From: Parafrankia discariae
GTDB taxonomy: Bacteria > Actinomycetota > Actinomycetes > Frankiales > Frankiaceae
Assembly (NCBI RefSeq): GCF_000373365.1
Contig: NZ_KB891181.1
Location: 1-64,000, forward strand
DNA length: 64,000 nt
Direction: 5' to 3'
Shown here: positions 36,488 to 44,806 of the stretch, piece by piece
Layout: every line of letters begins with the position of its first letter
Position numbering within the stretch: the first letter of the stretch is position 1
Notes under the pieces: generated by a model
Told to the model about the DNA's origin: nothing
Database searches by the model: none
Seen by the model: the letters and a program-made list of their open reading frames with translations, nothing else
Program-made: the position numbers and the translations under genes

Positions 36488-37066
36488 CCCACATTCACCG
36501 CCCGCGCCGGGGACCTGCCGGACTCCGGGTGGCGTGTTGCCGTAGCGGCGCTACCGCCGGTCGGCGCCGGTTTCATCTTCGCAACCTTGTTACGAAGCAA
36601 CCCTGGCTGACACTCAACAATCCGTCACCCTCGGCCACCACCACCGGGCGCTCACCAACGGTGTGGTCCTGAGTTCCGCTGCTCCCGCACACGTCGCCTG
36701 CTCGACGTCGTGGCCGTGCGCACCTCAGCCGTCCGGACCCCGTCGTCCGAATCCCGCCGTCCACAGCTAAGTGGATCATGGTGTTCCGTGGATCCGGGAC
36801 CCCCTCGCAGGCCGCGGGCATCTCGGAGCACGGTCGATGTCGGTGGTCCGTGGGAACTGGAGGGCCCGGCACCCCACCCCTGCGTCCGCCGTGTCGCTCG
36901 CCCACCGGGTCTCGAGCGGTCCGCCGCCGCGCGAGGCGACGAGCGCAGATCAAATCGGACCCGCGGGCCTGCGTGGCTGGATCCGTGGCGCGGGATCCCC
37001 GGTCGACGGTCCTGCCACGCTGCGGTTGACCCGAGCGGAGACCGTTCACGAGTGCCGCACACCGCC

Positions 37067-37117
37067 GTACCCGGTACTGCCGCGTACCCGGTACTGCCGC
37101 GCACCCGGTACTGCCGC
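37067..37117. repeat. Three tandem copies of a 17-bp unit
   Basis: GTACCCGGTACTGCCGC occurs three times in a row (third copy GCACCC...). The unit contains the near-palindrome GTACCCGGTAC. It is too short, with no spacers, to be a CRISPR. A cluster of protein-binding sites or slippage are the two options. Confidence 0.85.
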
Positions 37118-37210
37118 GCCGGCCGGCGGTATCGCCTGACGACTGATCCGTCCGCCGCTCGACGAACAAACATCGGAAGCCAGACGGAGGCCCGGCTCAA
37201 TATATTTTCC

Positions 37211-37340
37211 CCGATATCTTTCTCCGCCCGGACTGTCCGTTCCCGCTCGGAACCGCCGCCATATGGGACCGCGCTCACGGTGACCCTGTCGAATTGCTCG
37301 TTCGAGGACTACGGGCCCGGCCCGGCCGGAAAGATATCGG
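37211..37340. repeat. 12-bp perfect inverted repeat flanking 106 bases
   Basis: CCGATATCTTTC at 37211-37222 is matched by GAAAGATATCGG at 37329-37340. The spacing of about 130 bases end to end resembles a miniature inverted-repeat element, though no target-site duplication was recognised outside the arms. The arms are AT-rich against a GC-rich background, so a chance match is less likely. Confidence 0.5.
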
Positions 37341-37635
37341 CTATCCGAGGGTGGAAACGGGATGTGCGAGGTGTGCCTCCTCCGGATGTTCCTTATGGCC
37401 TCCGTCTCAAACTGGCGGTCTCGGCAAAGCTTGCACCCGCGGGACCTCGGGCGTCTCGCCGCTACCACGTCAATGGGAAACATCAGCCATTCCGTAGATT
37501 TCACCTCCTGTTTGTTGCTCGAAACGCGGAATCCATCGCGGCGAATGTGAACTCGGCGTGGTCTCGTCGGATTCGATCTTGTCGGGATGGGGTGCGCACC
37601 TCTAGTATCGAATGTATGTTCGATAAGGTCGCGAG

Positions 37636-38994
37636 GTGGATGTCTGTGCCATGAAAGCTTGCGGAACGACAGCCGTTTGCGGAGTGACAGCCATGCGGAG
37701 TGCGGAGGTCGACGAGGGTGGTGCGAGCCCGGTCGAGTCGTCGGATCAGGAGGGAGTGTTCGAAGCACGGGTGCGTGCGCTGCTGGCGGGGATCGGCGCG
37801 GCCGTGCGGTCGATCGCGGCGGGGAACGCGGATCTGTTGACGCTGTTGGCGCAGTTCGCCAGCCTGCGGCCCCCGACAGCGGGCGGGGAGGTTCTGTTCG
37901 AGGAGTTCGCGCCGGAGGAGGTCGCGGCGGTGCTGGGGGTGTCTCCGCAGTCCGCGGCGAGTCAGCTGCTGTTCGCGTGCACGGTGGCGAGCCGGCTGCC
38001 CCACGCGTTGGAGGCGCTGAGTACCGGCATCTTGGATCTGCAGCGACTGCGCTCCCTGGAGAACGCGGTGCGCCCGTTGGACGACTCGCTCGCGGCGCAG
38101 GTCGAGGCGCGGGTGCTGGCTGGTGGTGCGCGGGTGAACCGGGGGGCGTTCACCGAGGGGTGCCGCCGTGCCGTGCACAGGCTGGACCCGGCCGGGGCGG
38201 CCGAACGGGCACAGGAGCGGAAGAAGGAACGGCGGGTGTGGGTGTCGCCGGGGGAGGACGGGGTCAGTTGCCTGTCCGCGGTGCTGCCGGCCGAGGAGGC
38301 GGCGGCCTGCTACCGGCGGGTTGATCTGATCGCGCAGGGGATCGCCGCGTGCCGGGCTGCCGGGGATTCCCGTAGCCGTGATCAGATCCGCGCGGATGTC
38401 TTGGTCGATCTGCTCTGCGGGCGTGCCGAGCACGCGGTGCCGTTGCCGTGCGAGGTGCAGGTCGTGGTCCCGGTGACGGTCCTGCTGGGGTTGGCGGAGG
38501 AGCCTGGGGAGATCGTCGGATACGGTCCGATTCCCGCCGCAGTGGCCCGGGAGATGGCTGCCCGGCCGGGGTCGACATGGCGGCGGATCCTCACTGATCC
38601 TCAAGGCGCGCTGGTGGAGATCGCCGACCGGCGTTTCCCGACCGCGGCCCAGGCCCGCCACGTCCGGGCGCGAAACCGTGACTGTGTCTTCCCGGGGTGC
38701 GCGCGTACGTCGCAACGTGCCGACATCGATCACACGGTCGCGCACGGATGCGGTGGGCCGACGCTCACCCGGAATCTCGGACCGGTGTGTCGCAAGCACC
38801 ACCGTATGAAACATTCTGGTCGTTGGGAGGTGACCCAGCCGCAGGAAGGGATCTTTGTCTGGAAGGGTCCGTTCGGGGCGACGCTTGTCACCAACCCTCA
38901 CTCATACATCGAACCACAGAAAAGCGCTGGAACGGCGAAAGCGGGCGGCGGTGAATCGTCGGGAAACACCGTGGACCTTTGTCGACCTGGCTGA
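37636..38994 (+). CDS. DUF222 / HNH endonuclease-domain protein (13E12 type)
   Basis: A 452-aa protein with an N-terminal DUF222 helical region (residues about 30-330; FEEFAPEEVAAVLGVSPQSA, GAFTEGCRRAVHRLDP) and a C-terminal HNH nuclease fold: CVFPGCARTSQRADIDHTVA, GGPTLTRNLGPVCRKHHRMK, with C-x4-C, DH-x3-H, N and HH. This is the 13E12 repeat family, abundant in actinobacteria and often near mobile DNA. Its function is unknown. Starts at 37636, 37651 or 37693 are possible; the last has GGAG seven bases upstream. The nuclease residues are complete. Confidence 0.85.
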   Translation: MDVCAMKACGTTAVCGVTAMRSAEVDEGGASPVESSDQEGVFEARVRALLAGIGAAVRSIAAGNADLLTLLAQFASLRPPTAGGEVLFEEFAPEEVAAVLGVSPQSAASQLLFACTVASRLPHALEALSTGILDLQRLRSLENAVRPLDDSLAAQVEARVLAGGARVNRGAFTEGCRRAVHRLDPAGAAERAQERKKERRVWVSPGEDGVSCLSAVLPAEEAAACYRRVDLIAQGIAACRAAGDSRSRDQIRADVLVDLLCGRAEHAVPLPCEVQVVVPVTVLLGLAEEPGEIVGYGPIPAAVAREMAARPGSTWRRILTDPQGALVEIADRRFPTAAQARHVRARNRDCVFPGCARTSQRADIDHTVAHGCGGPTLTRNLGPVCRKHHRMKHSGRWEVTQPQEGIFVWKGPFGATLVTNPHSYIEPQKSAGTAKAGGGESSGNTVDLCRPG

Positions 38995-39033
38995 TCGCGG
39001 CAGTGCGGGCGTTGAGGCCGGGTCTGGGAAGAG

Positions 39034-39256
39034 GTGAAGCTCCTGGTAGACGGGTTGTCGACCGAGACCGCCCTGTCCACCCGCACCCTGTGCTTCCTCA
39101 CCGACCTGCTGAACACCCGCCGCCGCGAACGCGGCACCCGCTGGCGGCGCCTGCCCGTGGACCGCCAAGCCCTGCTCATGCTGGTACACCCGCGCTGCGG
39201 ACACACCTACACCAAGCTCGCCGCCGGCTTCAGGGCCGGGGTCGGCACCGTCTTTA
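39034..39256 (+). pseudogene. Truncated IS5-like transposase, N-terminus only
   Basis: From the GTG at 39034 about 74 codons read like the N-terminal helix-turn-helix of a Tnp4/IS5-type transposase: TRTLCFLTDLLNTRRRERGT, RRLPVDRQALLMLVHPRCGH, TYTKLAAGFRAGVGTVFR. After about 39255 the resemblance stops and there is no DDE domain. The remnant abuts a second broken gene. It shows that an insertion sequence once lay here. Confidence 0.6.
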
Positions 39257-39297
39257 GATCTTTGTGGCGGCAAATACGGTTGCCGTGGGATAGCCGG

Positions 39298-39579
39298 AGG
39301 ACGGACGATCGGCTGGTGATGACCGCCGGCAGCCCCGTGGAGGACGCGGCGGAGCTGTTTGCCCGTGAGCGCCCGACGCCCGTGCCCTGGCTGGAGCGTT
39401 CTCGATCTGTGCCGCAACCTGCTCGGCGATGACGTCGGCTGGCTGGCTCGCCACCGCGATGGGTACCACGGCACTCCTGGGCCTACCCGTACCGGCTCGG
39501 CCAGGTCGCCGCGAGTCAGGGAGACACGGTCACCGTGGACATCGCCGGGCCAGTGACGCGCGCCTGGCATTTCGTCTGA
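39298..39579 (+). pseudogene. Frameshifted remnant of a mycothiol-dependent (maleylpyruvate isomerase-like) protein
   Basis: VEDAAELFARERPTPVP continues in the next frame as GWSVLDLCRNLLGDDVGWLA and RHRDGYHGTP, the N-terminal helix pattern of MDMPI-type proteins. The break is a single extra T at 39388 (CCC-T-GGC). After GTPGP the frame is lost again; a later stretch, YPYRLGQVAASQGDTVTVDI, AGPVTRAWHFV then stop at 39579, looks like a C-terminus. The centre is deleted. The family call is from pattern memory and only fair. Confidence 0.55.
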
Positions 39580-39600
39580 TCGCCGCATTGTCCCTGTCAG

Positions 39601-39782
39601 GTCGAGCATCTCGGGGACGTCGTCGGCGCCGAGCATCACGATGTCCGGGTCCGCGCCCGCCGCCGCGCCCGTCTGTCGGCCTCGGCGAACGAGGCGTGTG
39701 GTCCGGTCAGTGCCGCCCAGACCGGATTGTCCAGGACGTCATCGACCAGCAGGGCGTTCTCCACGGGGTCATCCGTCGTCAC
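39601..39782 (-). pseudogene. Truncated, frameshifted GNAT acetyltransferase N-terminus
   Basis: From a GTG at 39782 the frame reads ALLVDDVLDNPVWAALTGPH then ASFAEADRRARR, a common start of a group of actinobacterial GNAT proteins, and ends at a stop at 39636. The expected continuation, VMLGADDVPEMLDL, is found directly after in another frame, down to about 39601. The rest of the enzyme is missing. The GTG overlaps the P450 stop codon (GTGA), so the intact gene was probably translated with the P450. Confidence 0.6.
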
Positions 39783-41005
39783 CGGTCAATTCTGCGGGGG
39801 GTGAAGGTGATGGGGAGATGCAGGGGCGCCCGGGTGAGCGTCGAATGGAAATGGATGTCGGCGTCCTCGCGGAGGCGGATGTCGTCCATCCGCCGCAGCA
39901 GTTCCTCGAGGGCGATCCGCAGGTTCAGCCGGGCGACGTTCGAGCCGAGGCAGCGGTGCGGCCCGGCGCCGAACGCGAGATGGCGGTTCGGTGAGCGGTC
40001 GACGTCGAAGGCCTTCGGGTTCGGGAACTCGGCGTCGTCGTGGTTGGCCGAGGCCCAGTAGATGAGGACCCGGTCGCCCTTGCTGATCCGCTTTCCGTTC
40101 AGCTCGATGTCCCGGGTGGCGGTCCGGGCGATCGCGATGAACGGCCCGTCGAGGCGCAGCAGCTCCTCCACCCCGGCGGGAATCCGCTCGGGGTGCGCGC
40201 GCAGGTAGGCGGGGATCTCCGGCTGCCGGGTGAAACGCAGCAGCATCAGACCGAGTGCGCCGGCCGTCGTCTCCAGCCCGCCCAGGATGACGAGCTGGAC
40301 GATGCCGACGATCTCCTGCTGGGTGAGCGGTCGGCCCTCGAACTCCGCCTTGAGCAGGGCGTCGACAACGTCACCGCGGGGTGGGCGGGCCCGCCGCCGC
40401 TCGACGAAGTCGTTGATCCACTCGGAGAGCCCGGCCCAGCACTCCTTGCCCTGTGGATCGTTGGGCAGGGAGGCCTTGGACGCGAGGAAGGAGACCTTGT
40501 CGAGATCCTCGGTGGGGGCGTCCAACGCGAACTTGAAGAACGACAGGCTCGGGAAGGGGCGGGCGAAGTCGTCCATGAACTCGCACTCGCCGCGCTCGAT
40601 GAACTCGTCGATGAGGTCGGTGACGAGCGCGCGTGACGGGGCCTCCCAGCCGGCGATCGCCTTCGGCGTGAAGTGCGAGTTGACCAGCCTCTTGTAGACG
40701 CGCTGCTCCGGCGGGTCGACCTCGACCGGGATGTTGCGGACGTGCGTCGTGCTCGGCGGGATCGCCAGGCCGTGGGCGGAGCTGAACGACTCCCAGTCCT
40801 GGGCGACGTCGAGGACGTCCCCGTACTTCGTCACCACCCAGAAGCCACCGTGCTGCCCGGTGTGTGTGACCGGGCATAAGTTCCGCATCCGGTCCATCGT
40901 CTCGGGGAAGACGGCCGCGAGGTCGGTCGAGAGATGGTCGAAGTCCTTCAGGCACCATTCGTCGGGCATCGGGGCGGCGGCGGCTGGCGTGGGCATCTGG
41001 TTCAT
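39779..41005 (-). CDS. Cytochrome P450
   Basis: A 408-aa soluble bacterial P450. The haem-binding motif FGAGPHRCLGSNVAR is intact, the K-helix ExxR is in EELLRL, and the I-helix has LVILGGLETTAGAL, where the usual acid-Thr pair appears as E-T. EVDPPEQRVYKRLVNSHFTP is the usual region before the C-helix. ATG 41005 (MNQMPTPAAAAP) is preferred to a longer GTG start at 41047. The 3Fe-4S ferredoxin at 57013 could donate electrons. It sits at the start of the catabolic island, with an aldehyde dehydrogenase upstream in the same direction. The substrate is unknown. Confidence 0.93.
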   Translation of the reverse strand: MNQMPTPAAAAPMPDEWCLKDFDHLSTDLAAVFPETMDRMRNLCPVTHTGQHGGFWVVTKYGDVLDVAQDWESFSSAHGLAIPPSTTHVRNIPVEVDPPEQRVYKRLVNSHFTPKAIAGWEAPSRALVTDLIDEFIERGECEFMDDFARPFPSLSFFKFALDAPTEDLDKVSFLASKASLPNDPQGKECWAGLSEWINDFVERRRARPPRGDVVDALLKAEFEGRPLTQQEIVGIVQLVILGGLETTAGALGLMLLRFTRQPEIPAYLRAHPERIPAGVEELLRLDGPFIAIARTATRDIELNGKRISKGDRVLIYWASANHDDAEFPNPKAFDVDRSPNRHLAFGAGPHRCLGSNVARLNLRIALEELLRRMDDIRLREDADIHFHSTLTRAPLHLPITFTPRRIDR

Positions 41006-41089
41006 CCCTCTCTCCGAGACGTTCACGGGTGGTCGTGTCGTTTCCACCAGGGCGCCCGCACCCGGCCGGACCGGATCAGGCCGTCCGGA

Positions 41090-42598
41090 TCAGGCCGTGT
41101 CGATCCAGACCGACTTGACGTTGAGGTACTCGTCGAGCGCCTGGTGCCCCATCTCCCGGCCCCAGCCGCTGGCCTTGTAGCCCCCGAAGGGGACGGCGGG
41201 GTCCATGAGGTTGAAGTTGTTCACCCACACCGTGCCGGCCCGCAGGTCGCGGGCCAGCCGGTGGGCCTTGCCGACGTCCCGGGTCCACACCCCGCCGGCC
41301 AGGCCGAACTCGGTGTCGTTGGCGCGGGCCGTCACCTCTTCGACCGAGTCGAAGGGCAGGACGCAGGCGACCGGGCCGAAGATCTCCTCCCGGACCACCC
41401 GCATCCCGTCGTGCACGTCGGTGAGGACGGTGGGTGCGACGAAGTAGCCCCGGGCCAGGTCGTCGGTCTCGACGCGGGCACCGCCGGTCGCGGCGCGCGC
41501 GCCCTCCTCCCGGGAGAGGTCCAGGTAGCCGACGACGCGCTTGAGCTGCTCGGCCGAGACCAGCGGCCCGATCCTGGTCTGCGGGTCGAGGCTGTTGCCG
41601 ACCCGCAGGTTCGCGGCGAACGCGGCGACCCGCTCGACGAACTCGTCGTGGATCGACCGCTCGACGAAGATGCGGGTGCCCGCGCAGCAGATCTGGCCGG
41701 AGTTGGTGAACACCGCCATCGCCGCGCCGGGCACCGCCCGCTCCAGGTCCGCGTCGGCGAAGACCACATCGGGCGACTTGCCGCCCAGCTCCAGGGAGAC
41801 CCGCTTCAGGTTGCCGGCCGCCGCCCGCACGATGTGCCGCCCCGTCGTCGTGGACCCGGTGAAGGCCACCTTGTCGACGTCCGGGTGCGCGGCCAGGGCG
41901 GCGCCCGCCGTCTCGCCGGGGCCGGTCACGATGTTCACCACGCCGGGCGGCAGCCCGACCTCGGTGAGCAGCTCACCGAGCCGCAGCGCGGCCAGGCTGG
42001 CCTCCTCGGCCGGCTTGAGCACCATCGTGCAGCCCGCGGCGAGCACGGGCGCGATCTTCCAGATGGCGTTGCTGACCGGCCGGTTCCAGGGCACGATCGC
42101 GGCGACCACCCCGATCGGCTCCTTGAGCGTGTAGCTGAGGACCTCGCGCGGGATCGAGTTCGGGATGGTCTCGCCGTGGATCTTGGTGACCCAGCCGGCG
42201 AAGTAACGCAGGACGCCGGCCTCCCAGGAGGAGCCCGGCTTCGTACCGGGCCGGCGGCGCCCGATCGGCGCGCCCATGTCGAGCGCTTCGAGTAGCTTCA
42301 GCTCCTCCTGATGTGCCGTGACGGCGTCCGCGAACGCCCAGATCAGGTCCTGCCGTTCGCTGGGGAGCAGGCGCCGCCACGGGCCCTCGAAGGCGGCGCG
42401 GGCCGCGGCGACGGCCCGGTCGACGTCCGCGGCGCCGCCCTCGGCGATCTCGGTCAGCGTCTCGCCGGTGGACGGGTTGATACTGGGAAAGGTCCGGCCG
42501 GAGGCCGCCCCGGTCCATTCGCCGCCGATCAGCAGCCGTCGTGGCCCGCCGTCGAGGAACGGGAGGGCCACCGCGTCGGGGGGCGTGAGTGTCGACAC
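41090..42598 (-). CDS. Aldehyde dehydrogenase (NAD-dependent family), copy 1
   Basis: A 502-aa aldehyde dehydrogenase. The NAD site FTGSTTTGRHIV, the general-base Glu in LELGGKSPDV and the catalytic cysteine in NSGQICCAGTR are present; the C-terminus has VWVNNFNLMDPAVPFGGYK. GTG 42598 is preceded by AGGAG. It probably oxidises an aldehyde formed after the P450 hydroxylation in the next gene, about 85 bases downstream. The substrate is not defined. Confidence 0.93.
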   Translation of the reverse strand: MSTLTPPDAVALPFLDGGPRRLLIGGEWTGAASGRTFPSINPSTGETLTEIAEGGAADVDRAVAAARAAFEGPWRRLLPSERQDLIWAFADAVTAHQEELKLLEALDMGAPIGRRRPGTKPGSSWEAGVLRYFAGWVTKIHGETIPNSIPREVLSYTLKEPIGVVAAIVPWNRPVSNAIWKIAPVLAAGCTMVLKPAEEASLAALRLGELLTEVGLPPGVVNIVTGPGETAGAALAAHPDVDKVAFTGSTTTGRHIVRAAAGNLKRVSLELGGKSPDVVFADADLERAVPGAAMAVFTNSGQICCAGTRIFVERSIHDEFVERVAAFAANLRVGNSLDPQTRIGPLVSAEQLKRVVGYLDLSREEGARAATGGARVETDDLARGYFVAPTVLTDVHDGMRVVREEIFGPVACVLPFDSVEEVTARANDTEFGLAGGVWTRDVGKAHRLARDLRAGTVWVNNFNLMDPAVPFGGYKASGWGREMGHQALDEYLNVKSVWIDTA

Positions 42599-42618
42599 CG
42601 GTTCTCCTCTTGGCGACG

Positions 42619-42651
42619 GGGACTGTTGGTGATCTGGGACTGTTGGTGATC
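42619..42651. repeat. Duplicated 16-bp word
   Basis: GGGACTGTTGGTGATC occurs twice with one base between, in the gap upstream of the aldehyde dehydrogenase gene. It may be part of its promoter or a slippage product. Confidence 0.7.
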
Positions 42652-42699
42652 CGGCCGGCCCCGACGCGTGGGCGCCGGGGCCGGCCGGCGCGGCCGGTG

Positions 42700-43032
42700 C
42701 TAGTCGAGGAGCTCGTAGAAGGTCCGCAGCGGCGGCGGGTCGGTCTGCAGTGAGGTGCTGCGCCGGACCCGGCCCTCGTTCGAGGAGGTCCGCAGGTCCC
42801 GCAGCGGCGTGGCGAGGTCGTCAGCCTCGATCTCGTAGATGGTGATGTACTCGGGCGTCCCCGGATCGGCCTGCACATCGGCGGTGTCGCGAACCCGGTA
42901 GCGGCGCGCGCCCACAAAACCGGGGATCTTGAGAATGTCGGGGACGTGCTCCTCGGAATACCACTTGTTGTACTCGTCCTCGCGCTCGGCGGAGACGGGA
43001 CGGGTCTGCACGACCAGAATGCCCTTCGGCAC
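42700..43032 (-). CDS. EthD/DUF4286-like dimeric alpha-beta barrel protein
   Basis: A 110-aa protein opening GILVVQTRPVSAEREDEYNK, then WYSEEHVPDILKIPGFVGAR and YITIYEIEADD: a ferredoxin-like dimeric alpha/beta barrel as in EthD and DUF4286 proteins. Members are often small accessory or ring-modifying proteins beside oxygenases. It lies between the two aldehyde dehydrogenase genes on the same strand, so it likely belongs to the same pathway. The exact role is unknown. Confidence 0.75.
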   Translation of the reverse strand: MPKGILVVQTRPVSAEREDEYNKWYSEEHVPDILKIPGFVGARRYRVRDTADVQADPGTPEYITIYEIEADDLATPLRDLRTSSNEGRVRRSTSLQTDPPPLRTFYELLD

Positions 43033-43151
43033 GCGATCCTCCCGGTGTCGTTGGCGGCCGCCCGGGACGGTTCTCCGCGTCGGAAAGCATCGGCATCCCG
43101 GACGAGGTGGATGCTAAGCCGTGCTCTCCCGGCATGAGACGTTTCCCGAAG

Positions 43152-44633
43152 TCACGGGGTCGGCCGGGACGCCGCCACCAGCGCCGCGGGAAGACCGATG
43201 CTGCGGGTCTCCAGGAAGCCGGCCAGACCCTCGGGACCGAGCTCGCGGCCGAGACCGGACTGCTTGAACCCGCCGAAGGGCACCAGGGGGAACGGCGGGT
43301 AGGCGCCGTTGACGGCCACGCTGCCGGTGCGGATGCGCCGGGCGACCGCCACGCCGCGCGCCGGGTCGGCCGACCACACGCCGCCGGACAGCCCGTACTG
43401 CGAGTCGTTCGCGATGCGGACGGCGTCATCGAGGTCGTCGTAGGGGAGGAAGCAGAGGACCGGCCCGAAGATCTCCTCCCGGGCGATCCGCATGGTGTTG
43501 TCGACGTCGCCGATGATGGTCGGCGCGACGTACCAGCCGCGCGGCAGGTGCGCCGGGCGGACGCCGCCGGCGACCACCCGGGCGCCGTCCCGCACCGCGC
43601 CCTCGATGTAGCCCTCGACCCGGGTGCGCTGCCGCTCGGCGACGAGGGGGCCGACGAAGACGGACGGGTCGTGCGGGTCGCCGACCGAGACGCCCTCGGC
43701 GGCCGCGCCGGCGATCTCGAGCACCTTCCCGTAGCGCGACCGCGGCACCAGGACACGGGTGTGCGCACCGCAGACCTGGCCGGAGAGGTGCATGCCGCCA
43801 CGCACGACGGCCGGGACGACCGTGTCGAAGTCGGCGTCGTCGACCAGGATCGAGGCCGACTTGCCGCCCAGTTCGAGGGACACCCGCCGGACGGCCTCGC
43901 CGCACAGGCTCATGATCCGCTGACCGGCCGCCGTGGACCCGGTGAACGCGACCTTGGCGACGTCCGGATGGGTGACCAGGTACTCGCCGACCTCACGGCC
44001 GCCGGGGACGACGTTGACCACGCCGGGCGGGACACCCGCCTCGTCCATCGCGTCGGCGAGGACGAAGTTGCTCAGCGGGGCCTCGGGTGCCGGCTTGAGG
44101 ACGACCGTGCAGCCGGCGGCCAGCGCCGGCGCGGTCTTCCACGCGGCCAGCGTGACCGGAGCGTTCCAGGGCACGATCGCGGCGATGACGCCGACCGGCT
44201 CCTGCGTGACCAGGGCGCCGCGGTCACCGGCCAGCACGGTCCGCTCGAACTCGTAGGTGCGGACCAGTTCGCTGTAGTAGTCGAAGACGGGGGCGACCAG
44301 GCCGGTCTGGGCGGCCCTGGCCTGGCTGGTGGCGCAGCCCATCTCGTCGGTGGTGACCTGGGCGATCTCGGACTCGTGCTTGCGCAGGGCCTCGGCGGCC
44401 CGGGCGAGGACGTCGGCCCGCTCGGCGGCGGACATGCGCGGCCAGGGGCCGTGCTCGAAGGCGTCACGCGCGGCGCGGACCGCCCGGTCCATGTCCTCGC
44501 GGGTGGCTTCGGGTAACGCGCCGACGACCTGCTCGGTCGAGGGCGACACGACGTCCAGAGTCCCGGAGCCGGCCGGCGCGGCCCACGTTCCGTTGATGAA
44601 GAACGCATCCCGGTACATCAGCCGGTCACGCAC
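43152..44633 (-). CDS. Aldehyde dehydrogenase family protein, copy 2
   Basis: A 493-aa protein of the same superfamily as copy 1 but clearly distinct (FTGSTAAGQRIM, LELGGKSASIL, catalytic Cys in LSGQVCGAHTR). The start is GTG 44633, with AGGGAGG upstream. An operator-like dyad (44677-44690) and a TGAG-CTTACT site (44749-44760) lie between it and the upstream TetR gene, so it is a likely target of that regulator. The substrate is unknown. Confidence 0.92.
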   Translation of the reverse strand: MRDRLMYRDAFFINGTWAAPAGSGTLDVVSPSTEQVVGALPEATREDMDRAVRAARDAFEHGPWPRMSAAERADVLARAAEALRKHESEIAQVTTDEMGCATSQARAAQTGLVAPVFDYYSELVRTYEFERTVLAGDRGALVTQEPVGVIAAIVPWNAPVTLAAWKTAPALAAGCTVVLKPAPEAPLSNFVLADAMDEAGVPPGVVNVVPGGREVGEYLVTHPDVAKVAFTGSTAAGQRIMSLCGEAVRRVSLELGGKSASILVDDADFDTVVPAVVRGGMHLSGQVCGAHTRVLVPRSRYGKVLEIAGAAAEGVSVGDPHDPSVFVGPLVAERQRTRVEGYIEGAVRDGARVVAGGVRPAHLPRGWYVAPTIIGDVDNTMRIAREEIFGPVLCFLPYDDLDDAVRIANDSQYGLSGGVWSADPARGVAVARRIRTGSVAVNGAYPPFPLVPFGGFKQSGLGRELGPEGLAGFLETRSIGLPAALVAASRPTP

Positions 44634-44676
44634 AGTGCCTCCCTGGGGGTGACTCTCGGCGGAGCCTAACACCATG

Positions 44677-44690
44677 AGCGAGTGCTCGCT
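44677..44690. promoter_or_regulatory. Operator-like dyad before aldehyde dehydrogenase 2
   Basis: AGCGAG-tg-CTCGCT, a perfect 6-bp dyad in a short AT-richer gap. It lies about 45 bases upstream of the GTG start, a usual place for a repressor site. Its half-site resembles those in the related sites at 44749, 53974 and 58266. Confidence 0.5.
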
Positions 44691-44748
44691 AGCTTAGGTT
44701 GATCTTCTTTGGTGTGGTCCGCGCTGGTGGCTGACCCTATCAACCATG

Positions 44749-44760
44749 TGAGCACTTACT
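44749..44760. promoter_or_regulatory. TGAG-CTTACT operator-like site
   Basis: TGAGCACTTACT, close to a full palindrome of the form AGTAAGCGCTTACT. The same pattern appears in front of the D-aminoacylase-like gene (45738), the amidohydrolase gene (53974, weaker) and the alcohol dehydrogenase gene (58266). Probably bound by the adjacent TetR-family protein. Confidence 0.5.
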
Positions 44761-44806
44761 CGCTAATGGCGCCCCGGAGTGGCCGGTGGGTGCGGCGGCC
44801 GGGGGG

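Larger units (their letters stand above)
36488..37635. other. Gene-poor 1.1-kb stretch with short repeats
   Basis: No gene could be supported here in any frame; open frames have no domain-like sequence. It holds the 17-bp triple repeat at 37067-37117 and a 12-bp inverted repeat pair (37211-37222 and 37329-37340). The part after 37195 is less GC-rich than the rest, as would fit old foreign DNA or promoter DNA for the HNH gene. Confidence 0.5.

Noticed and set aside
37067-37117. Repeats as a CRISPR array
   Set aside because: Units are 17 bp, directly abutting, with no spacers and no cas genes nearby.
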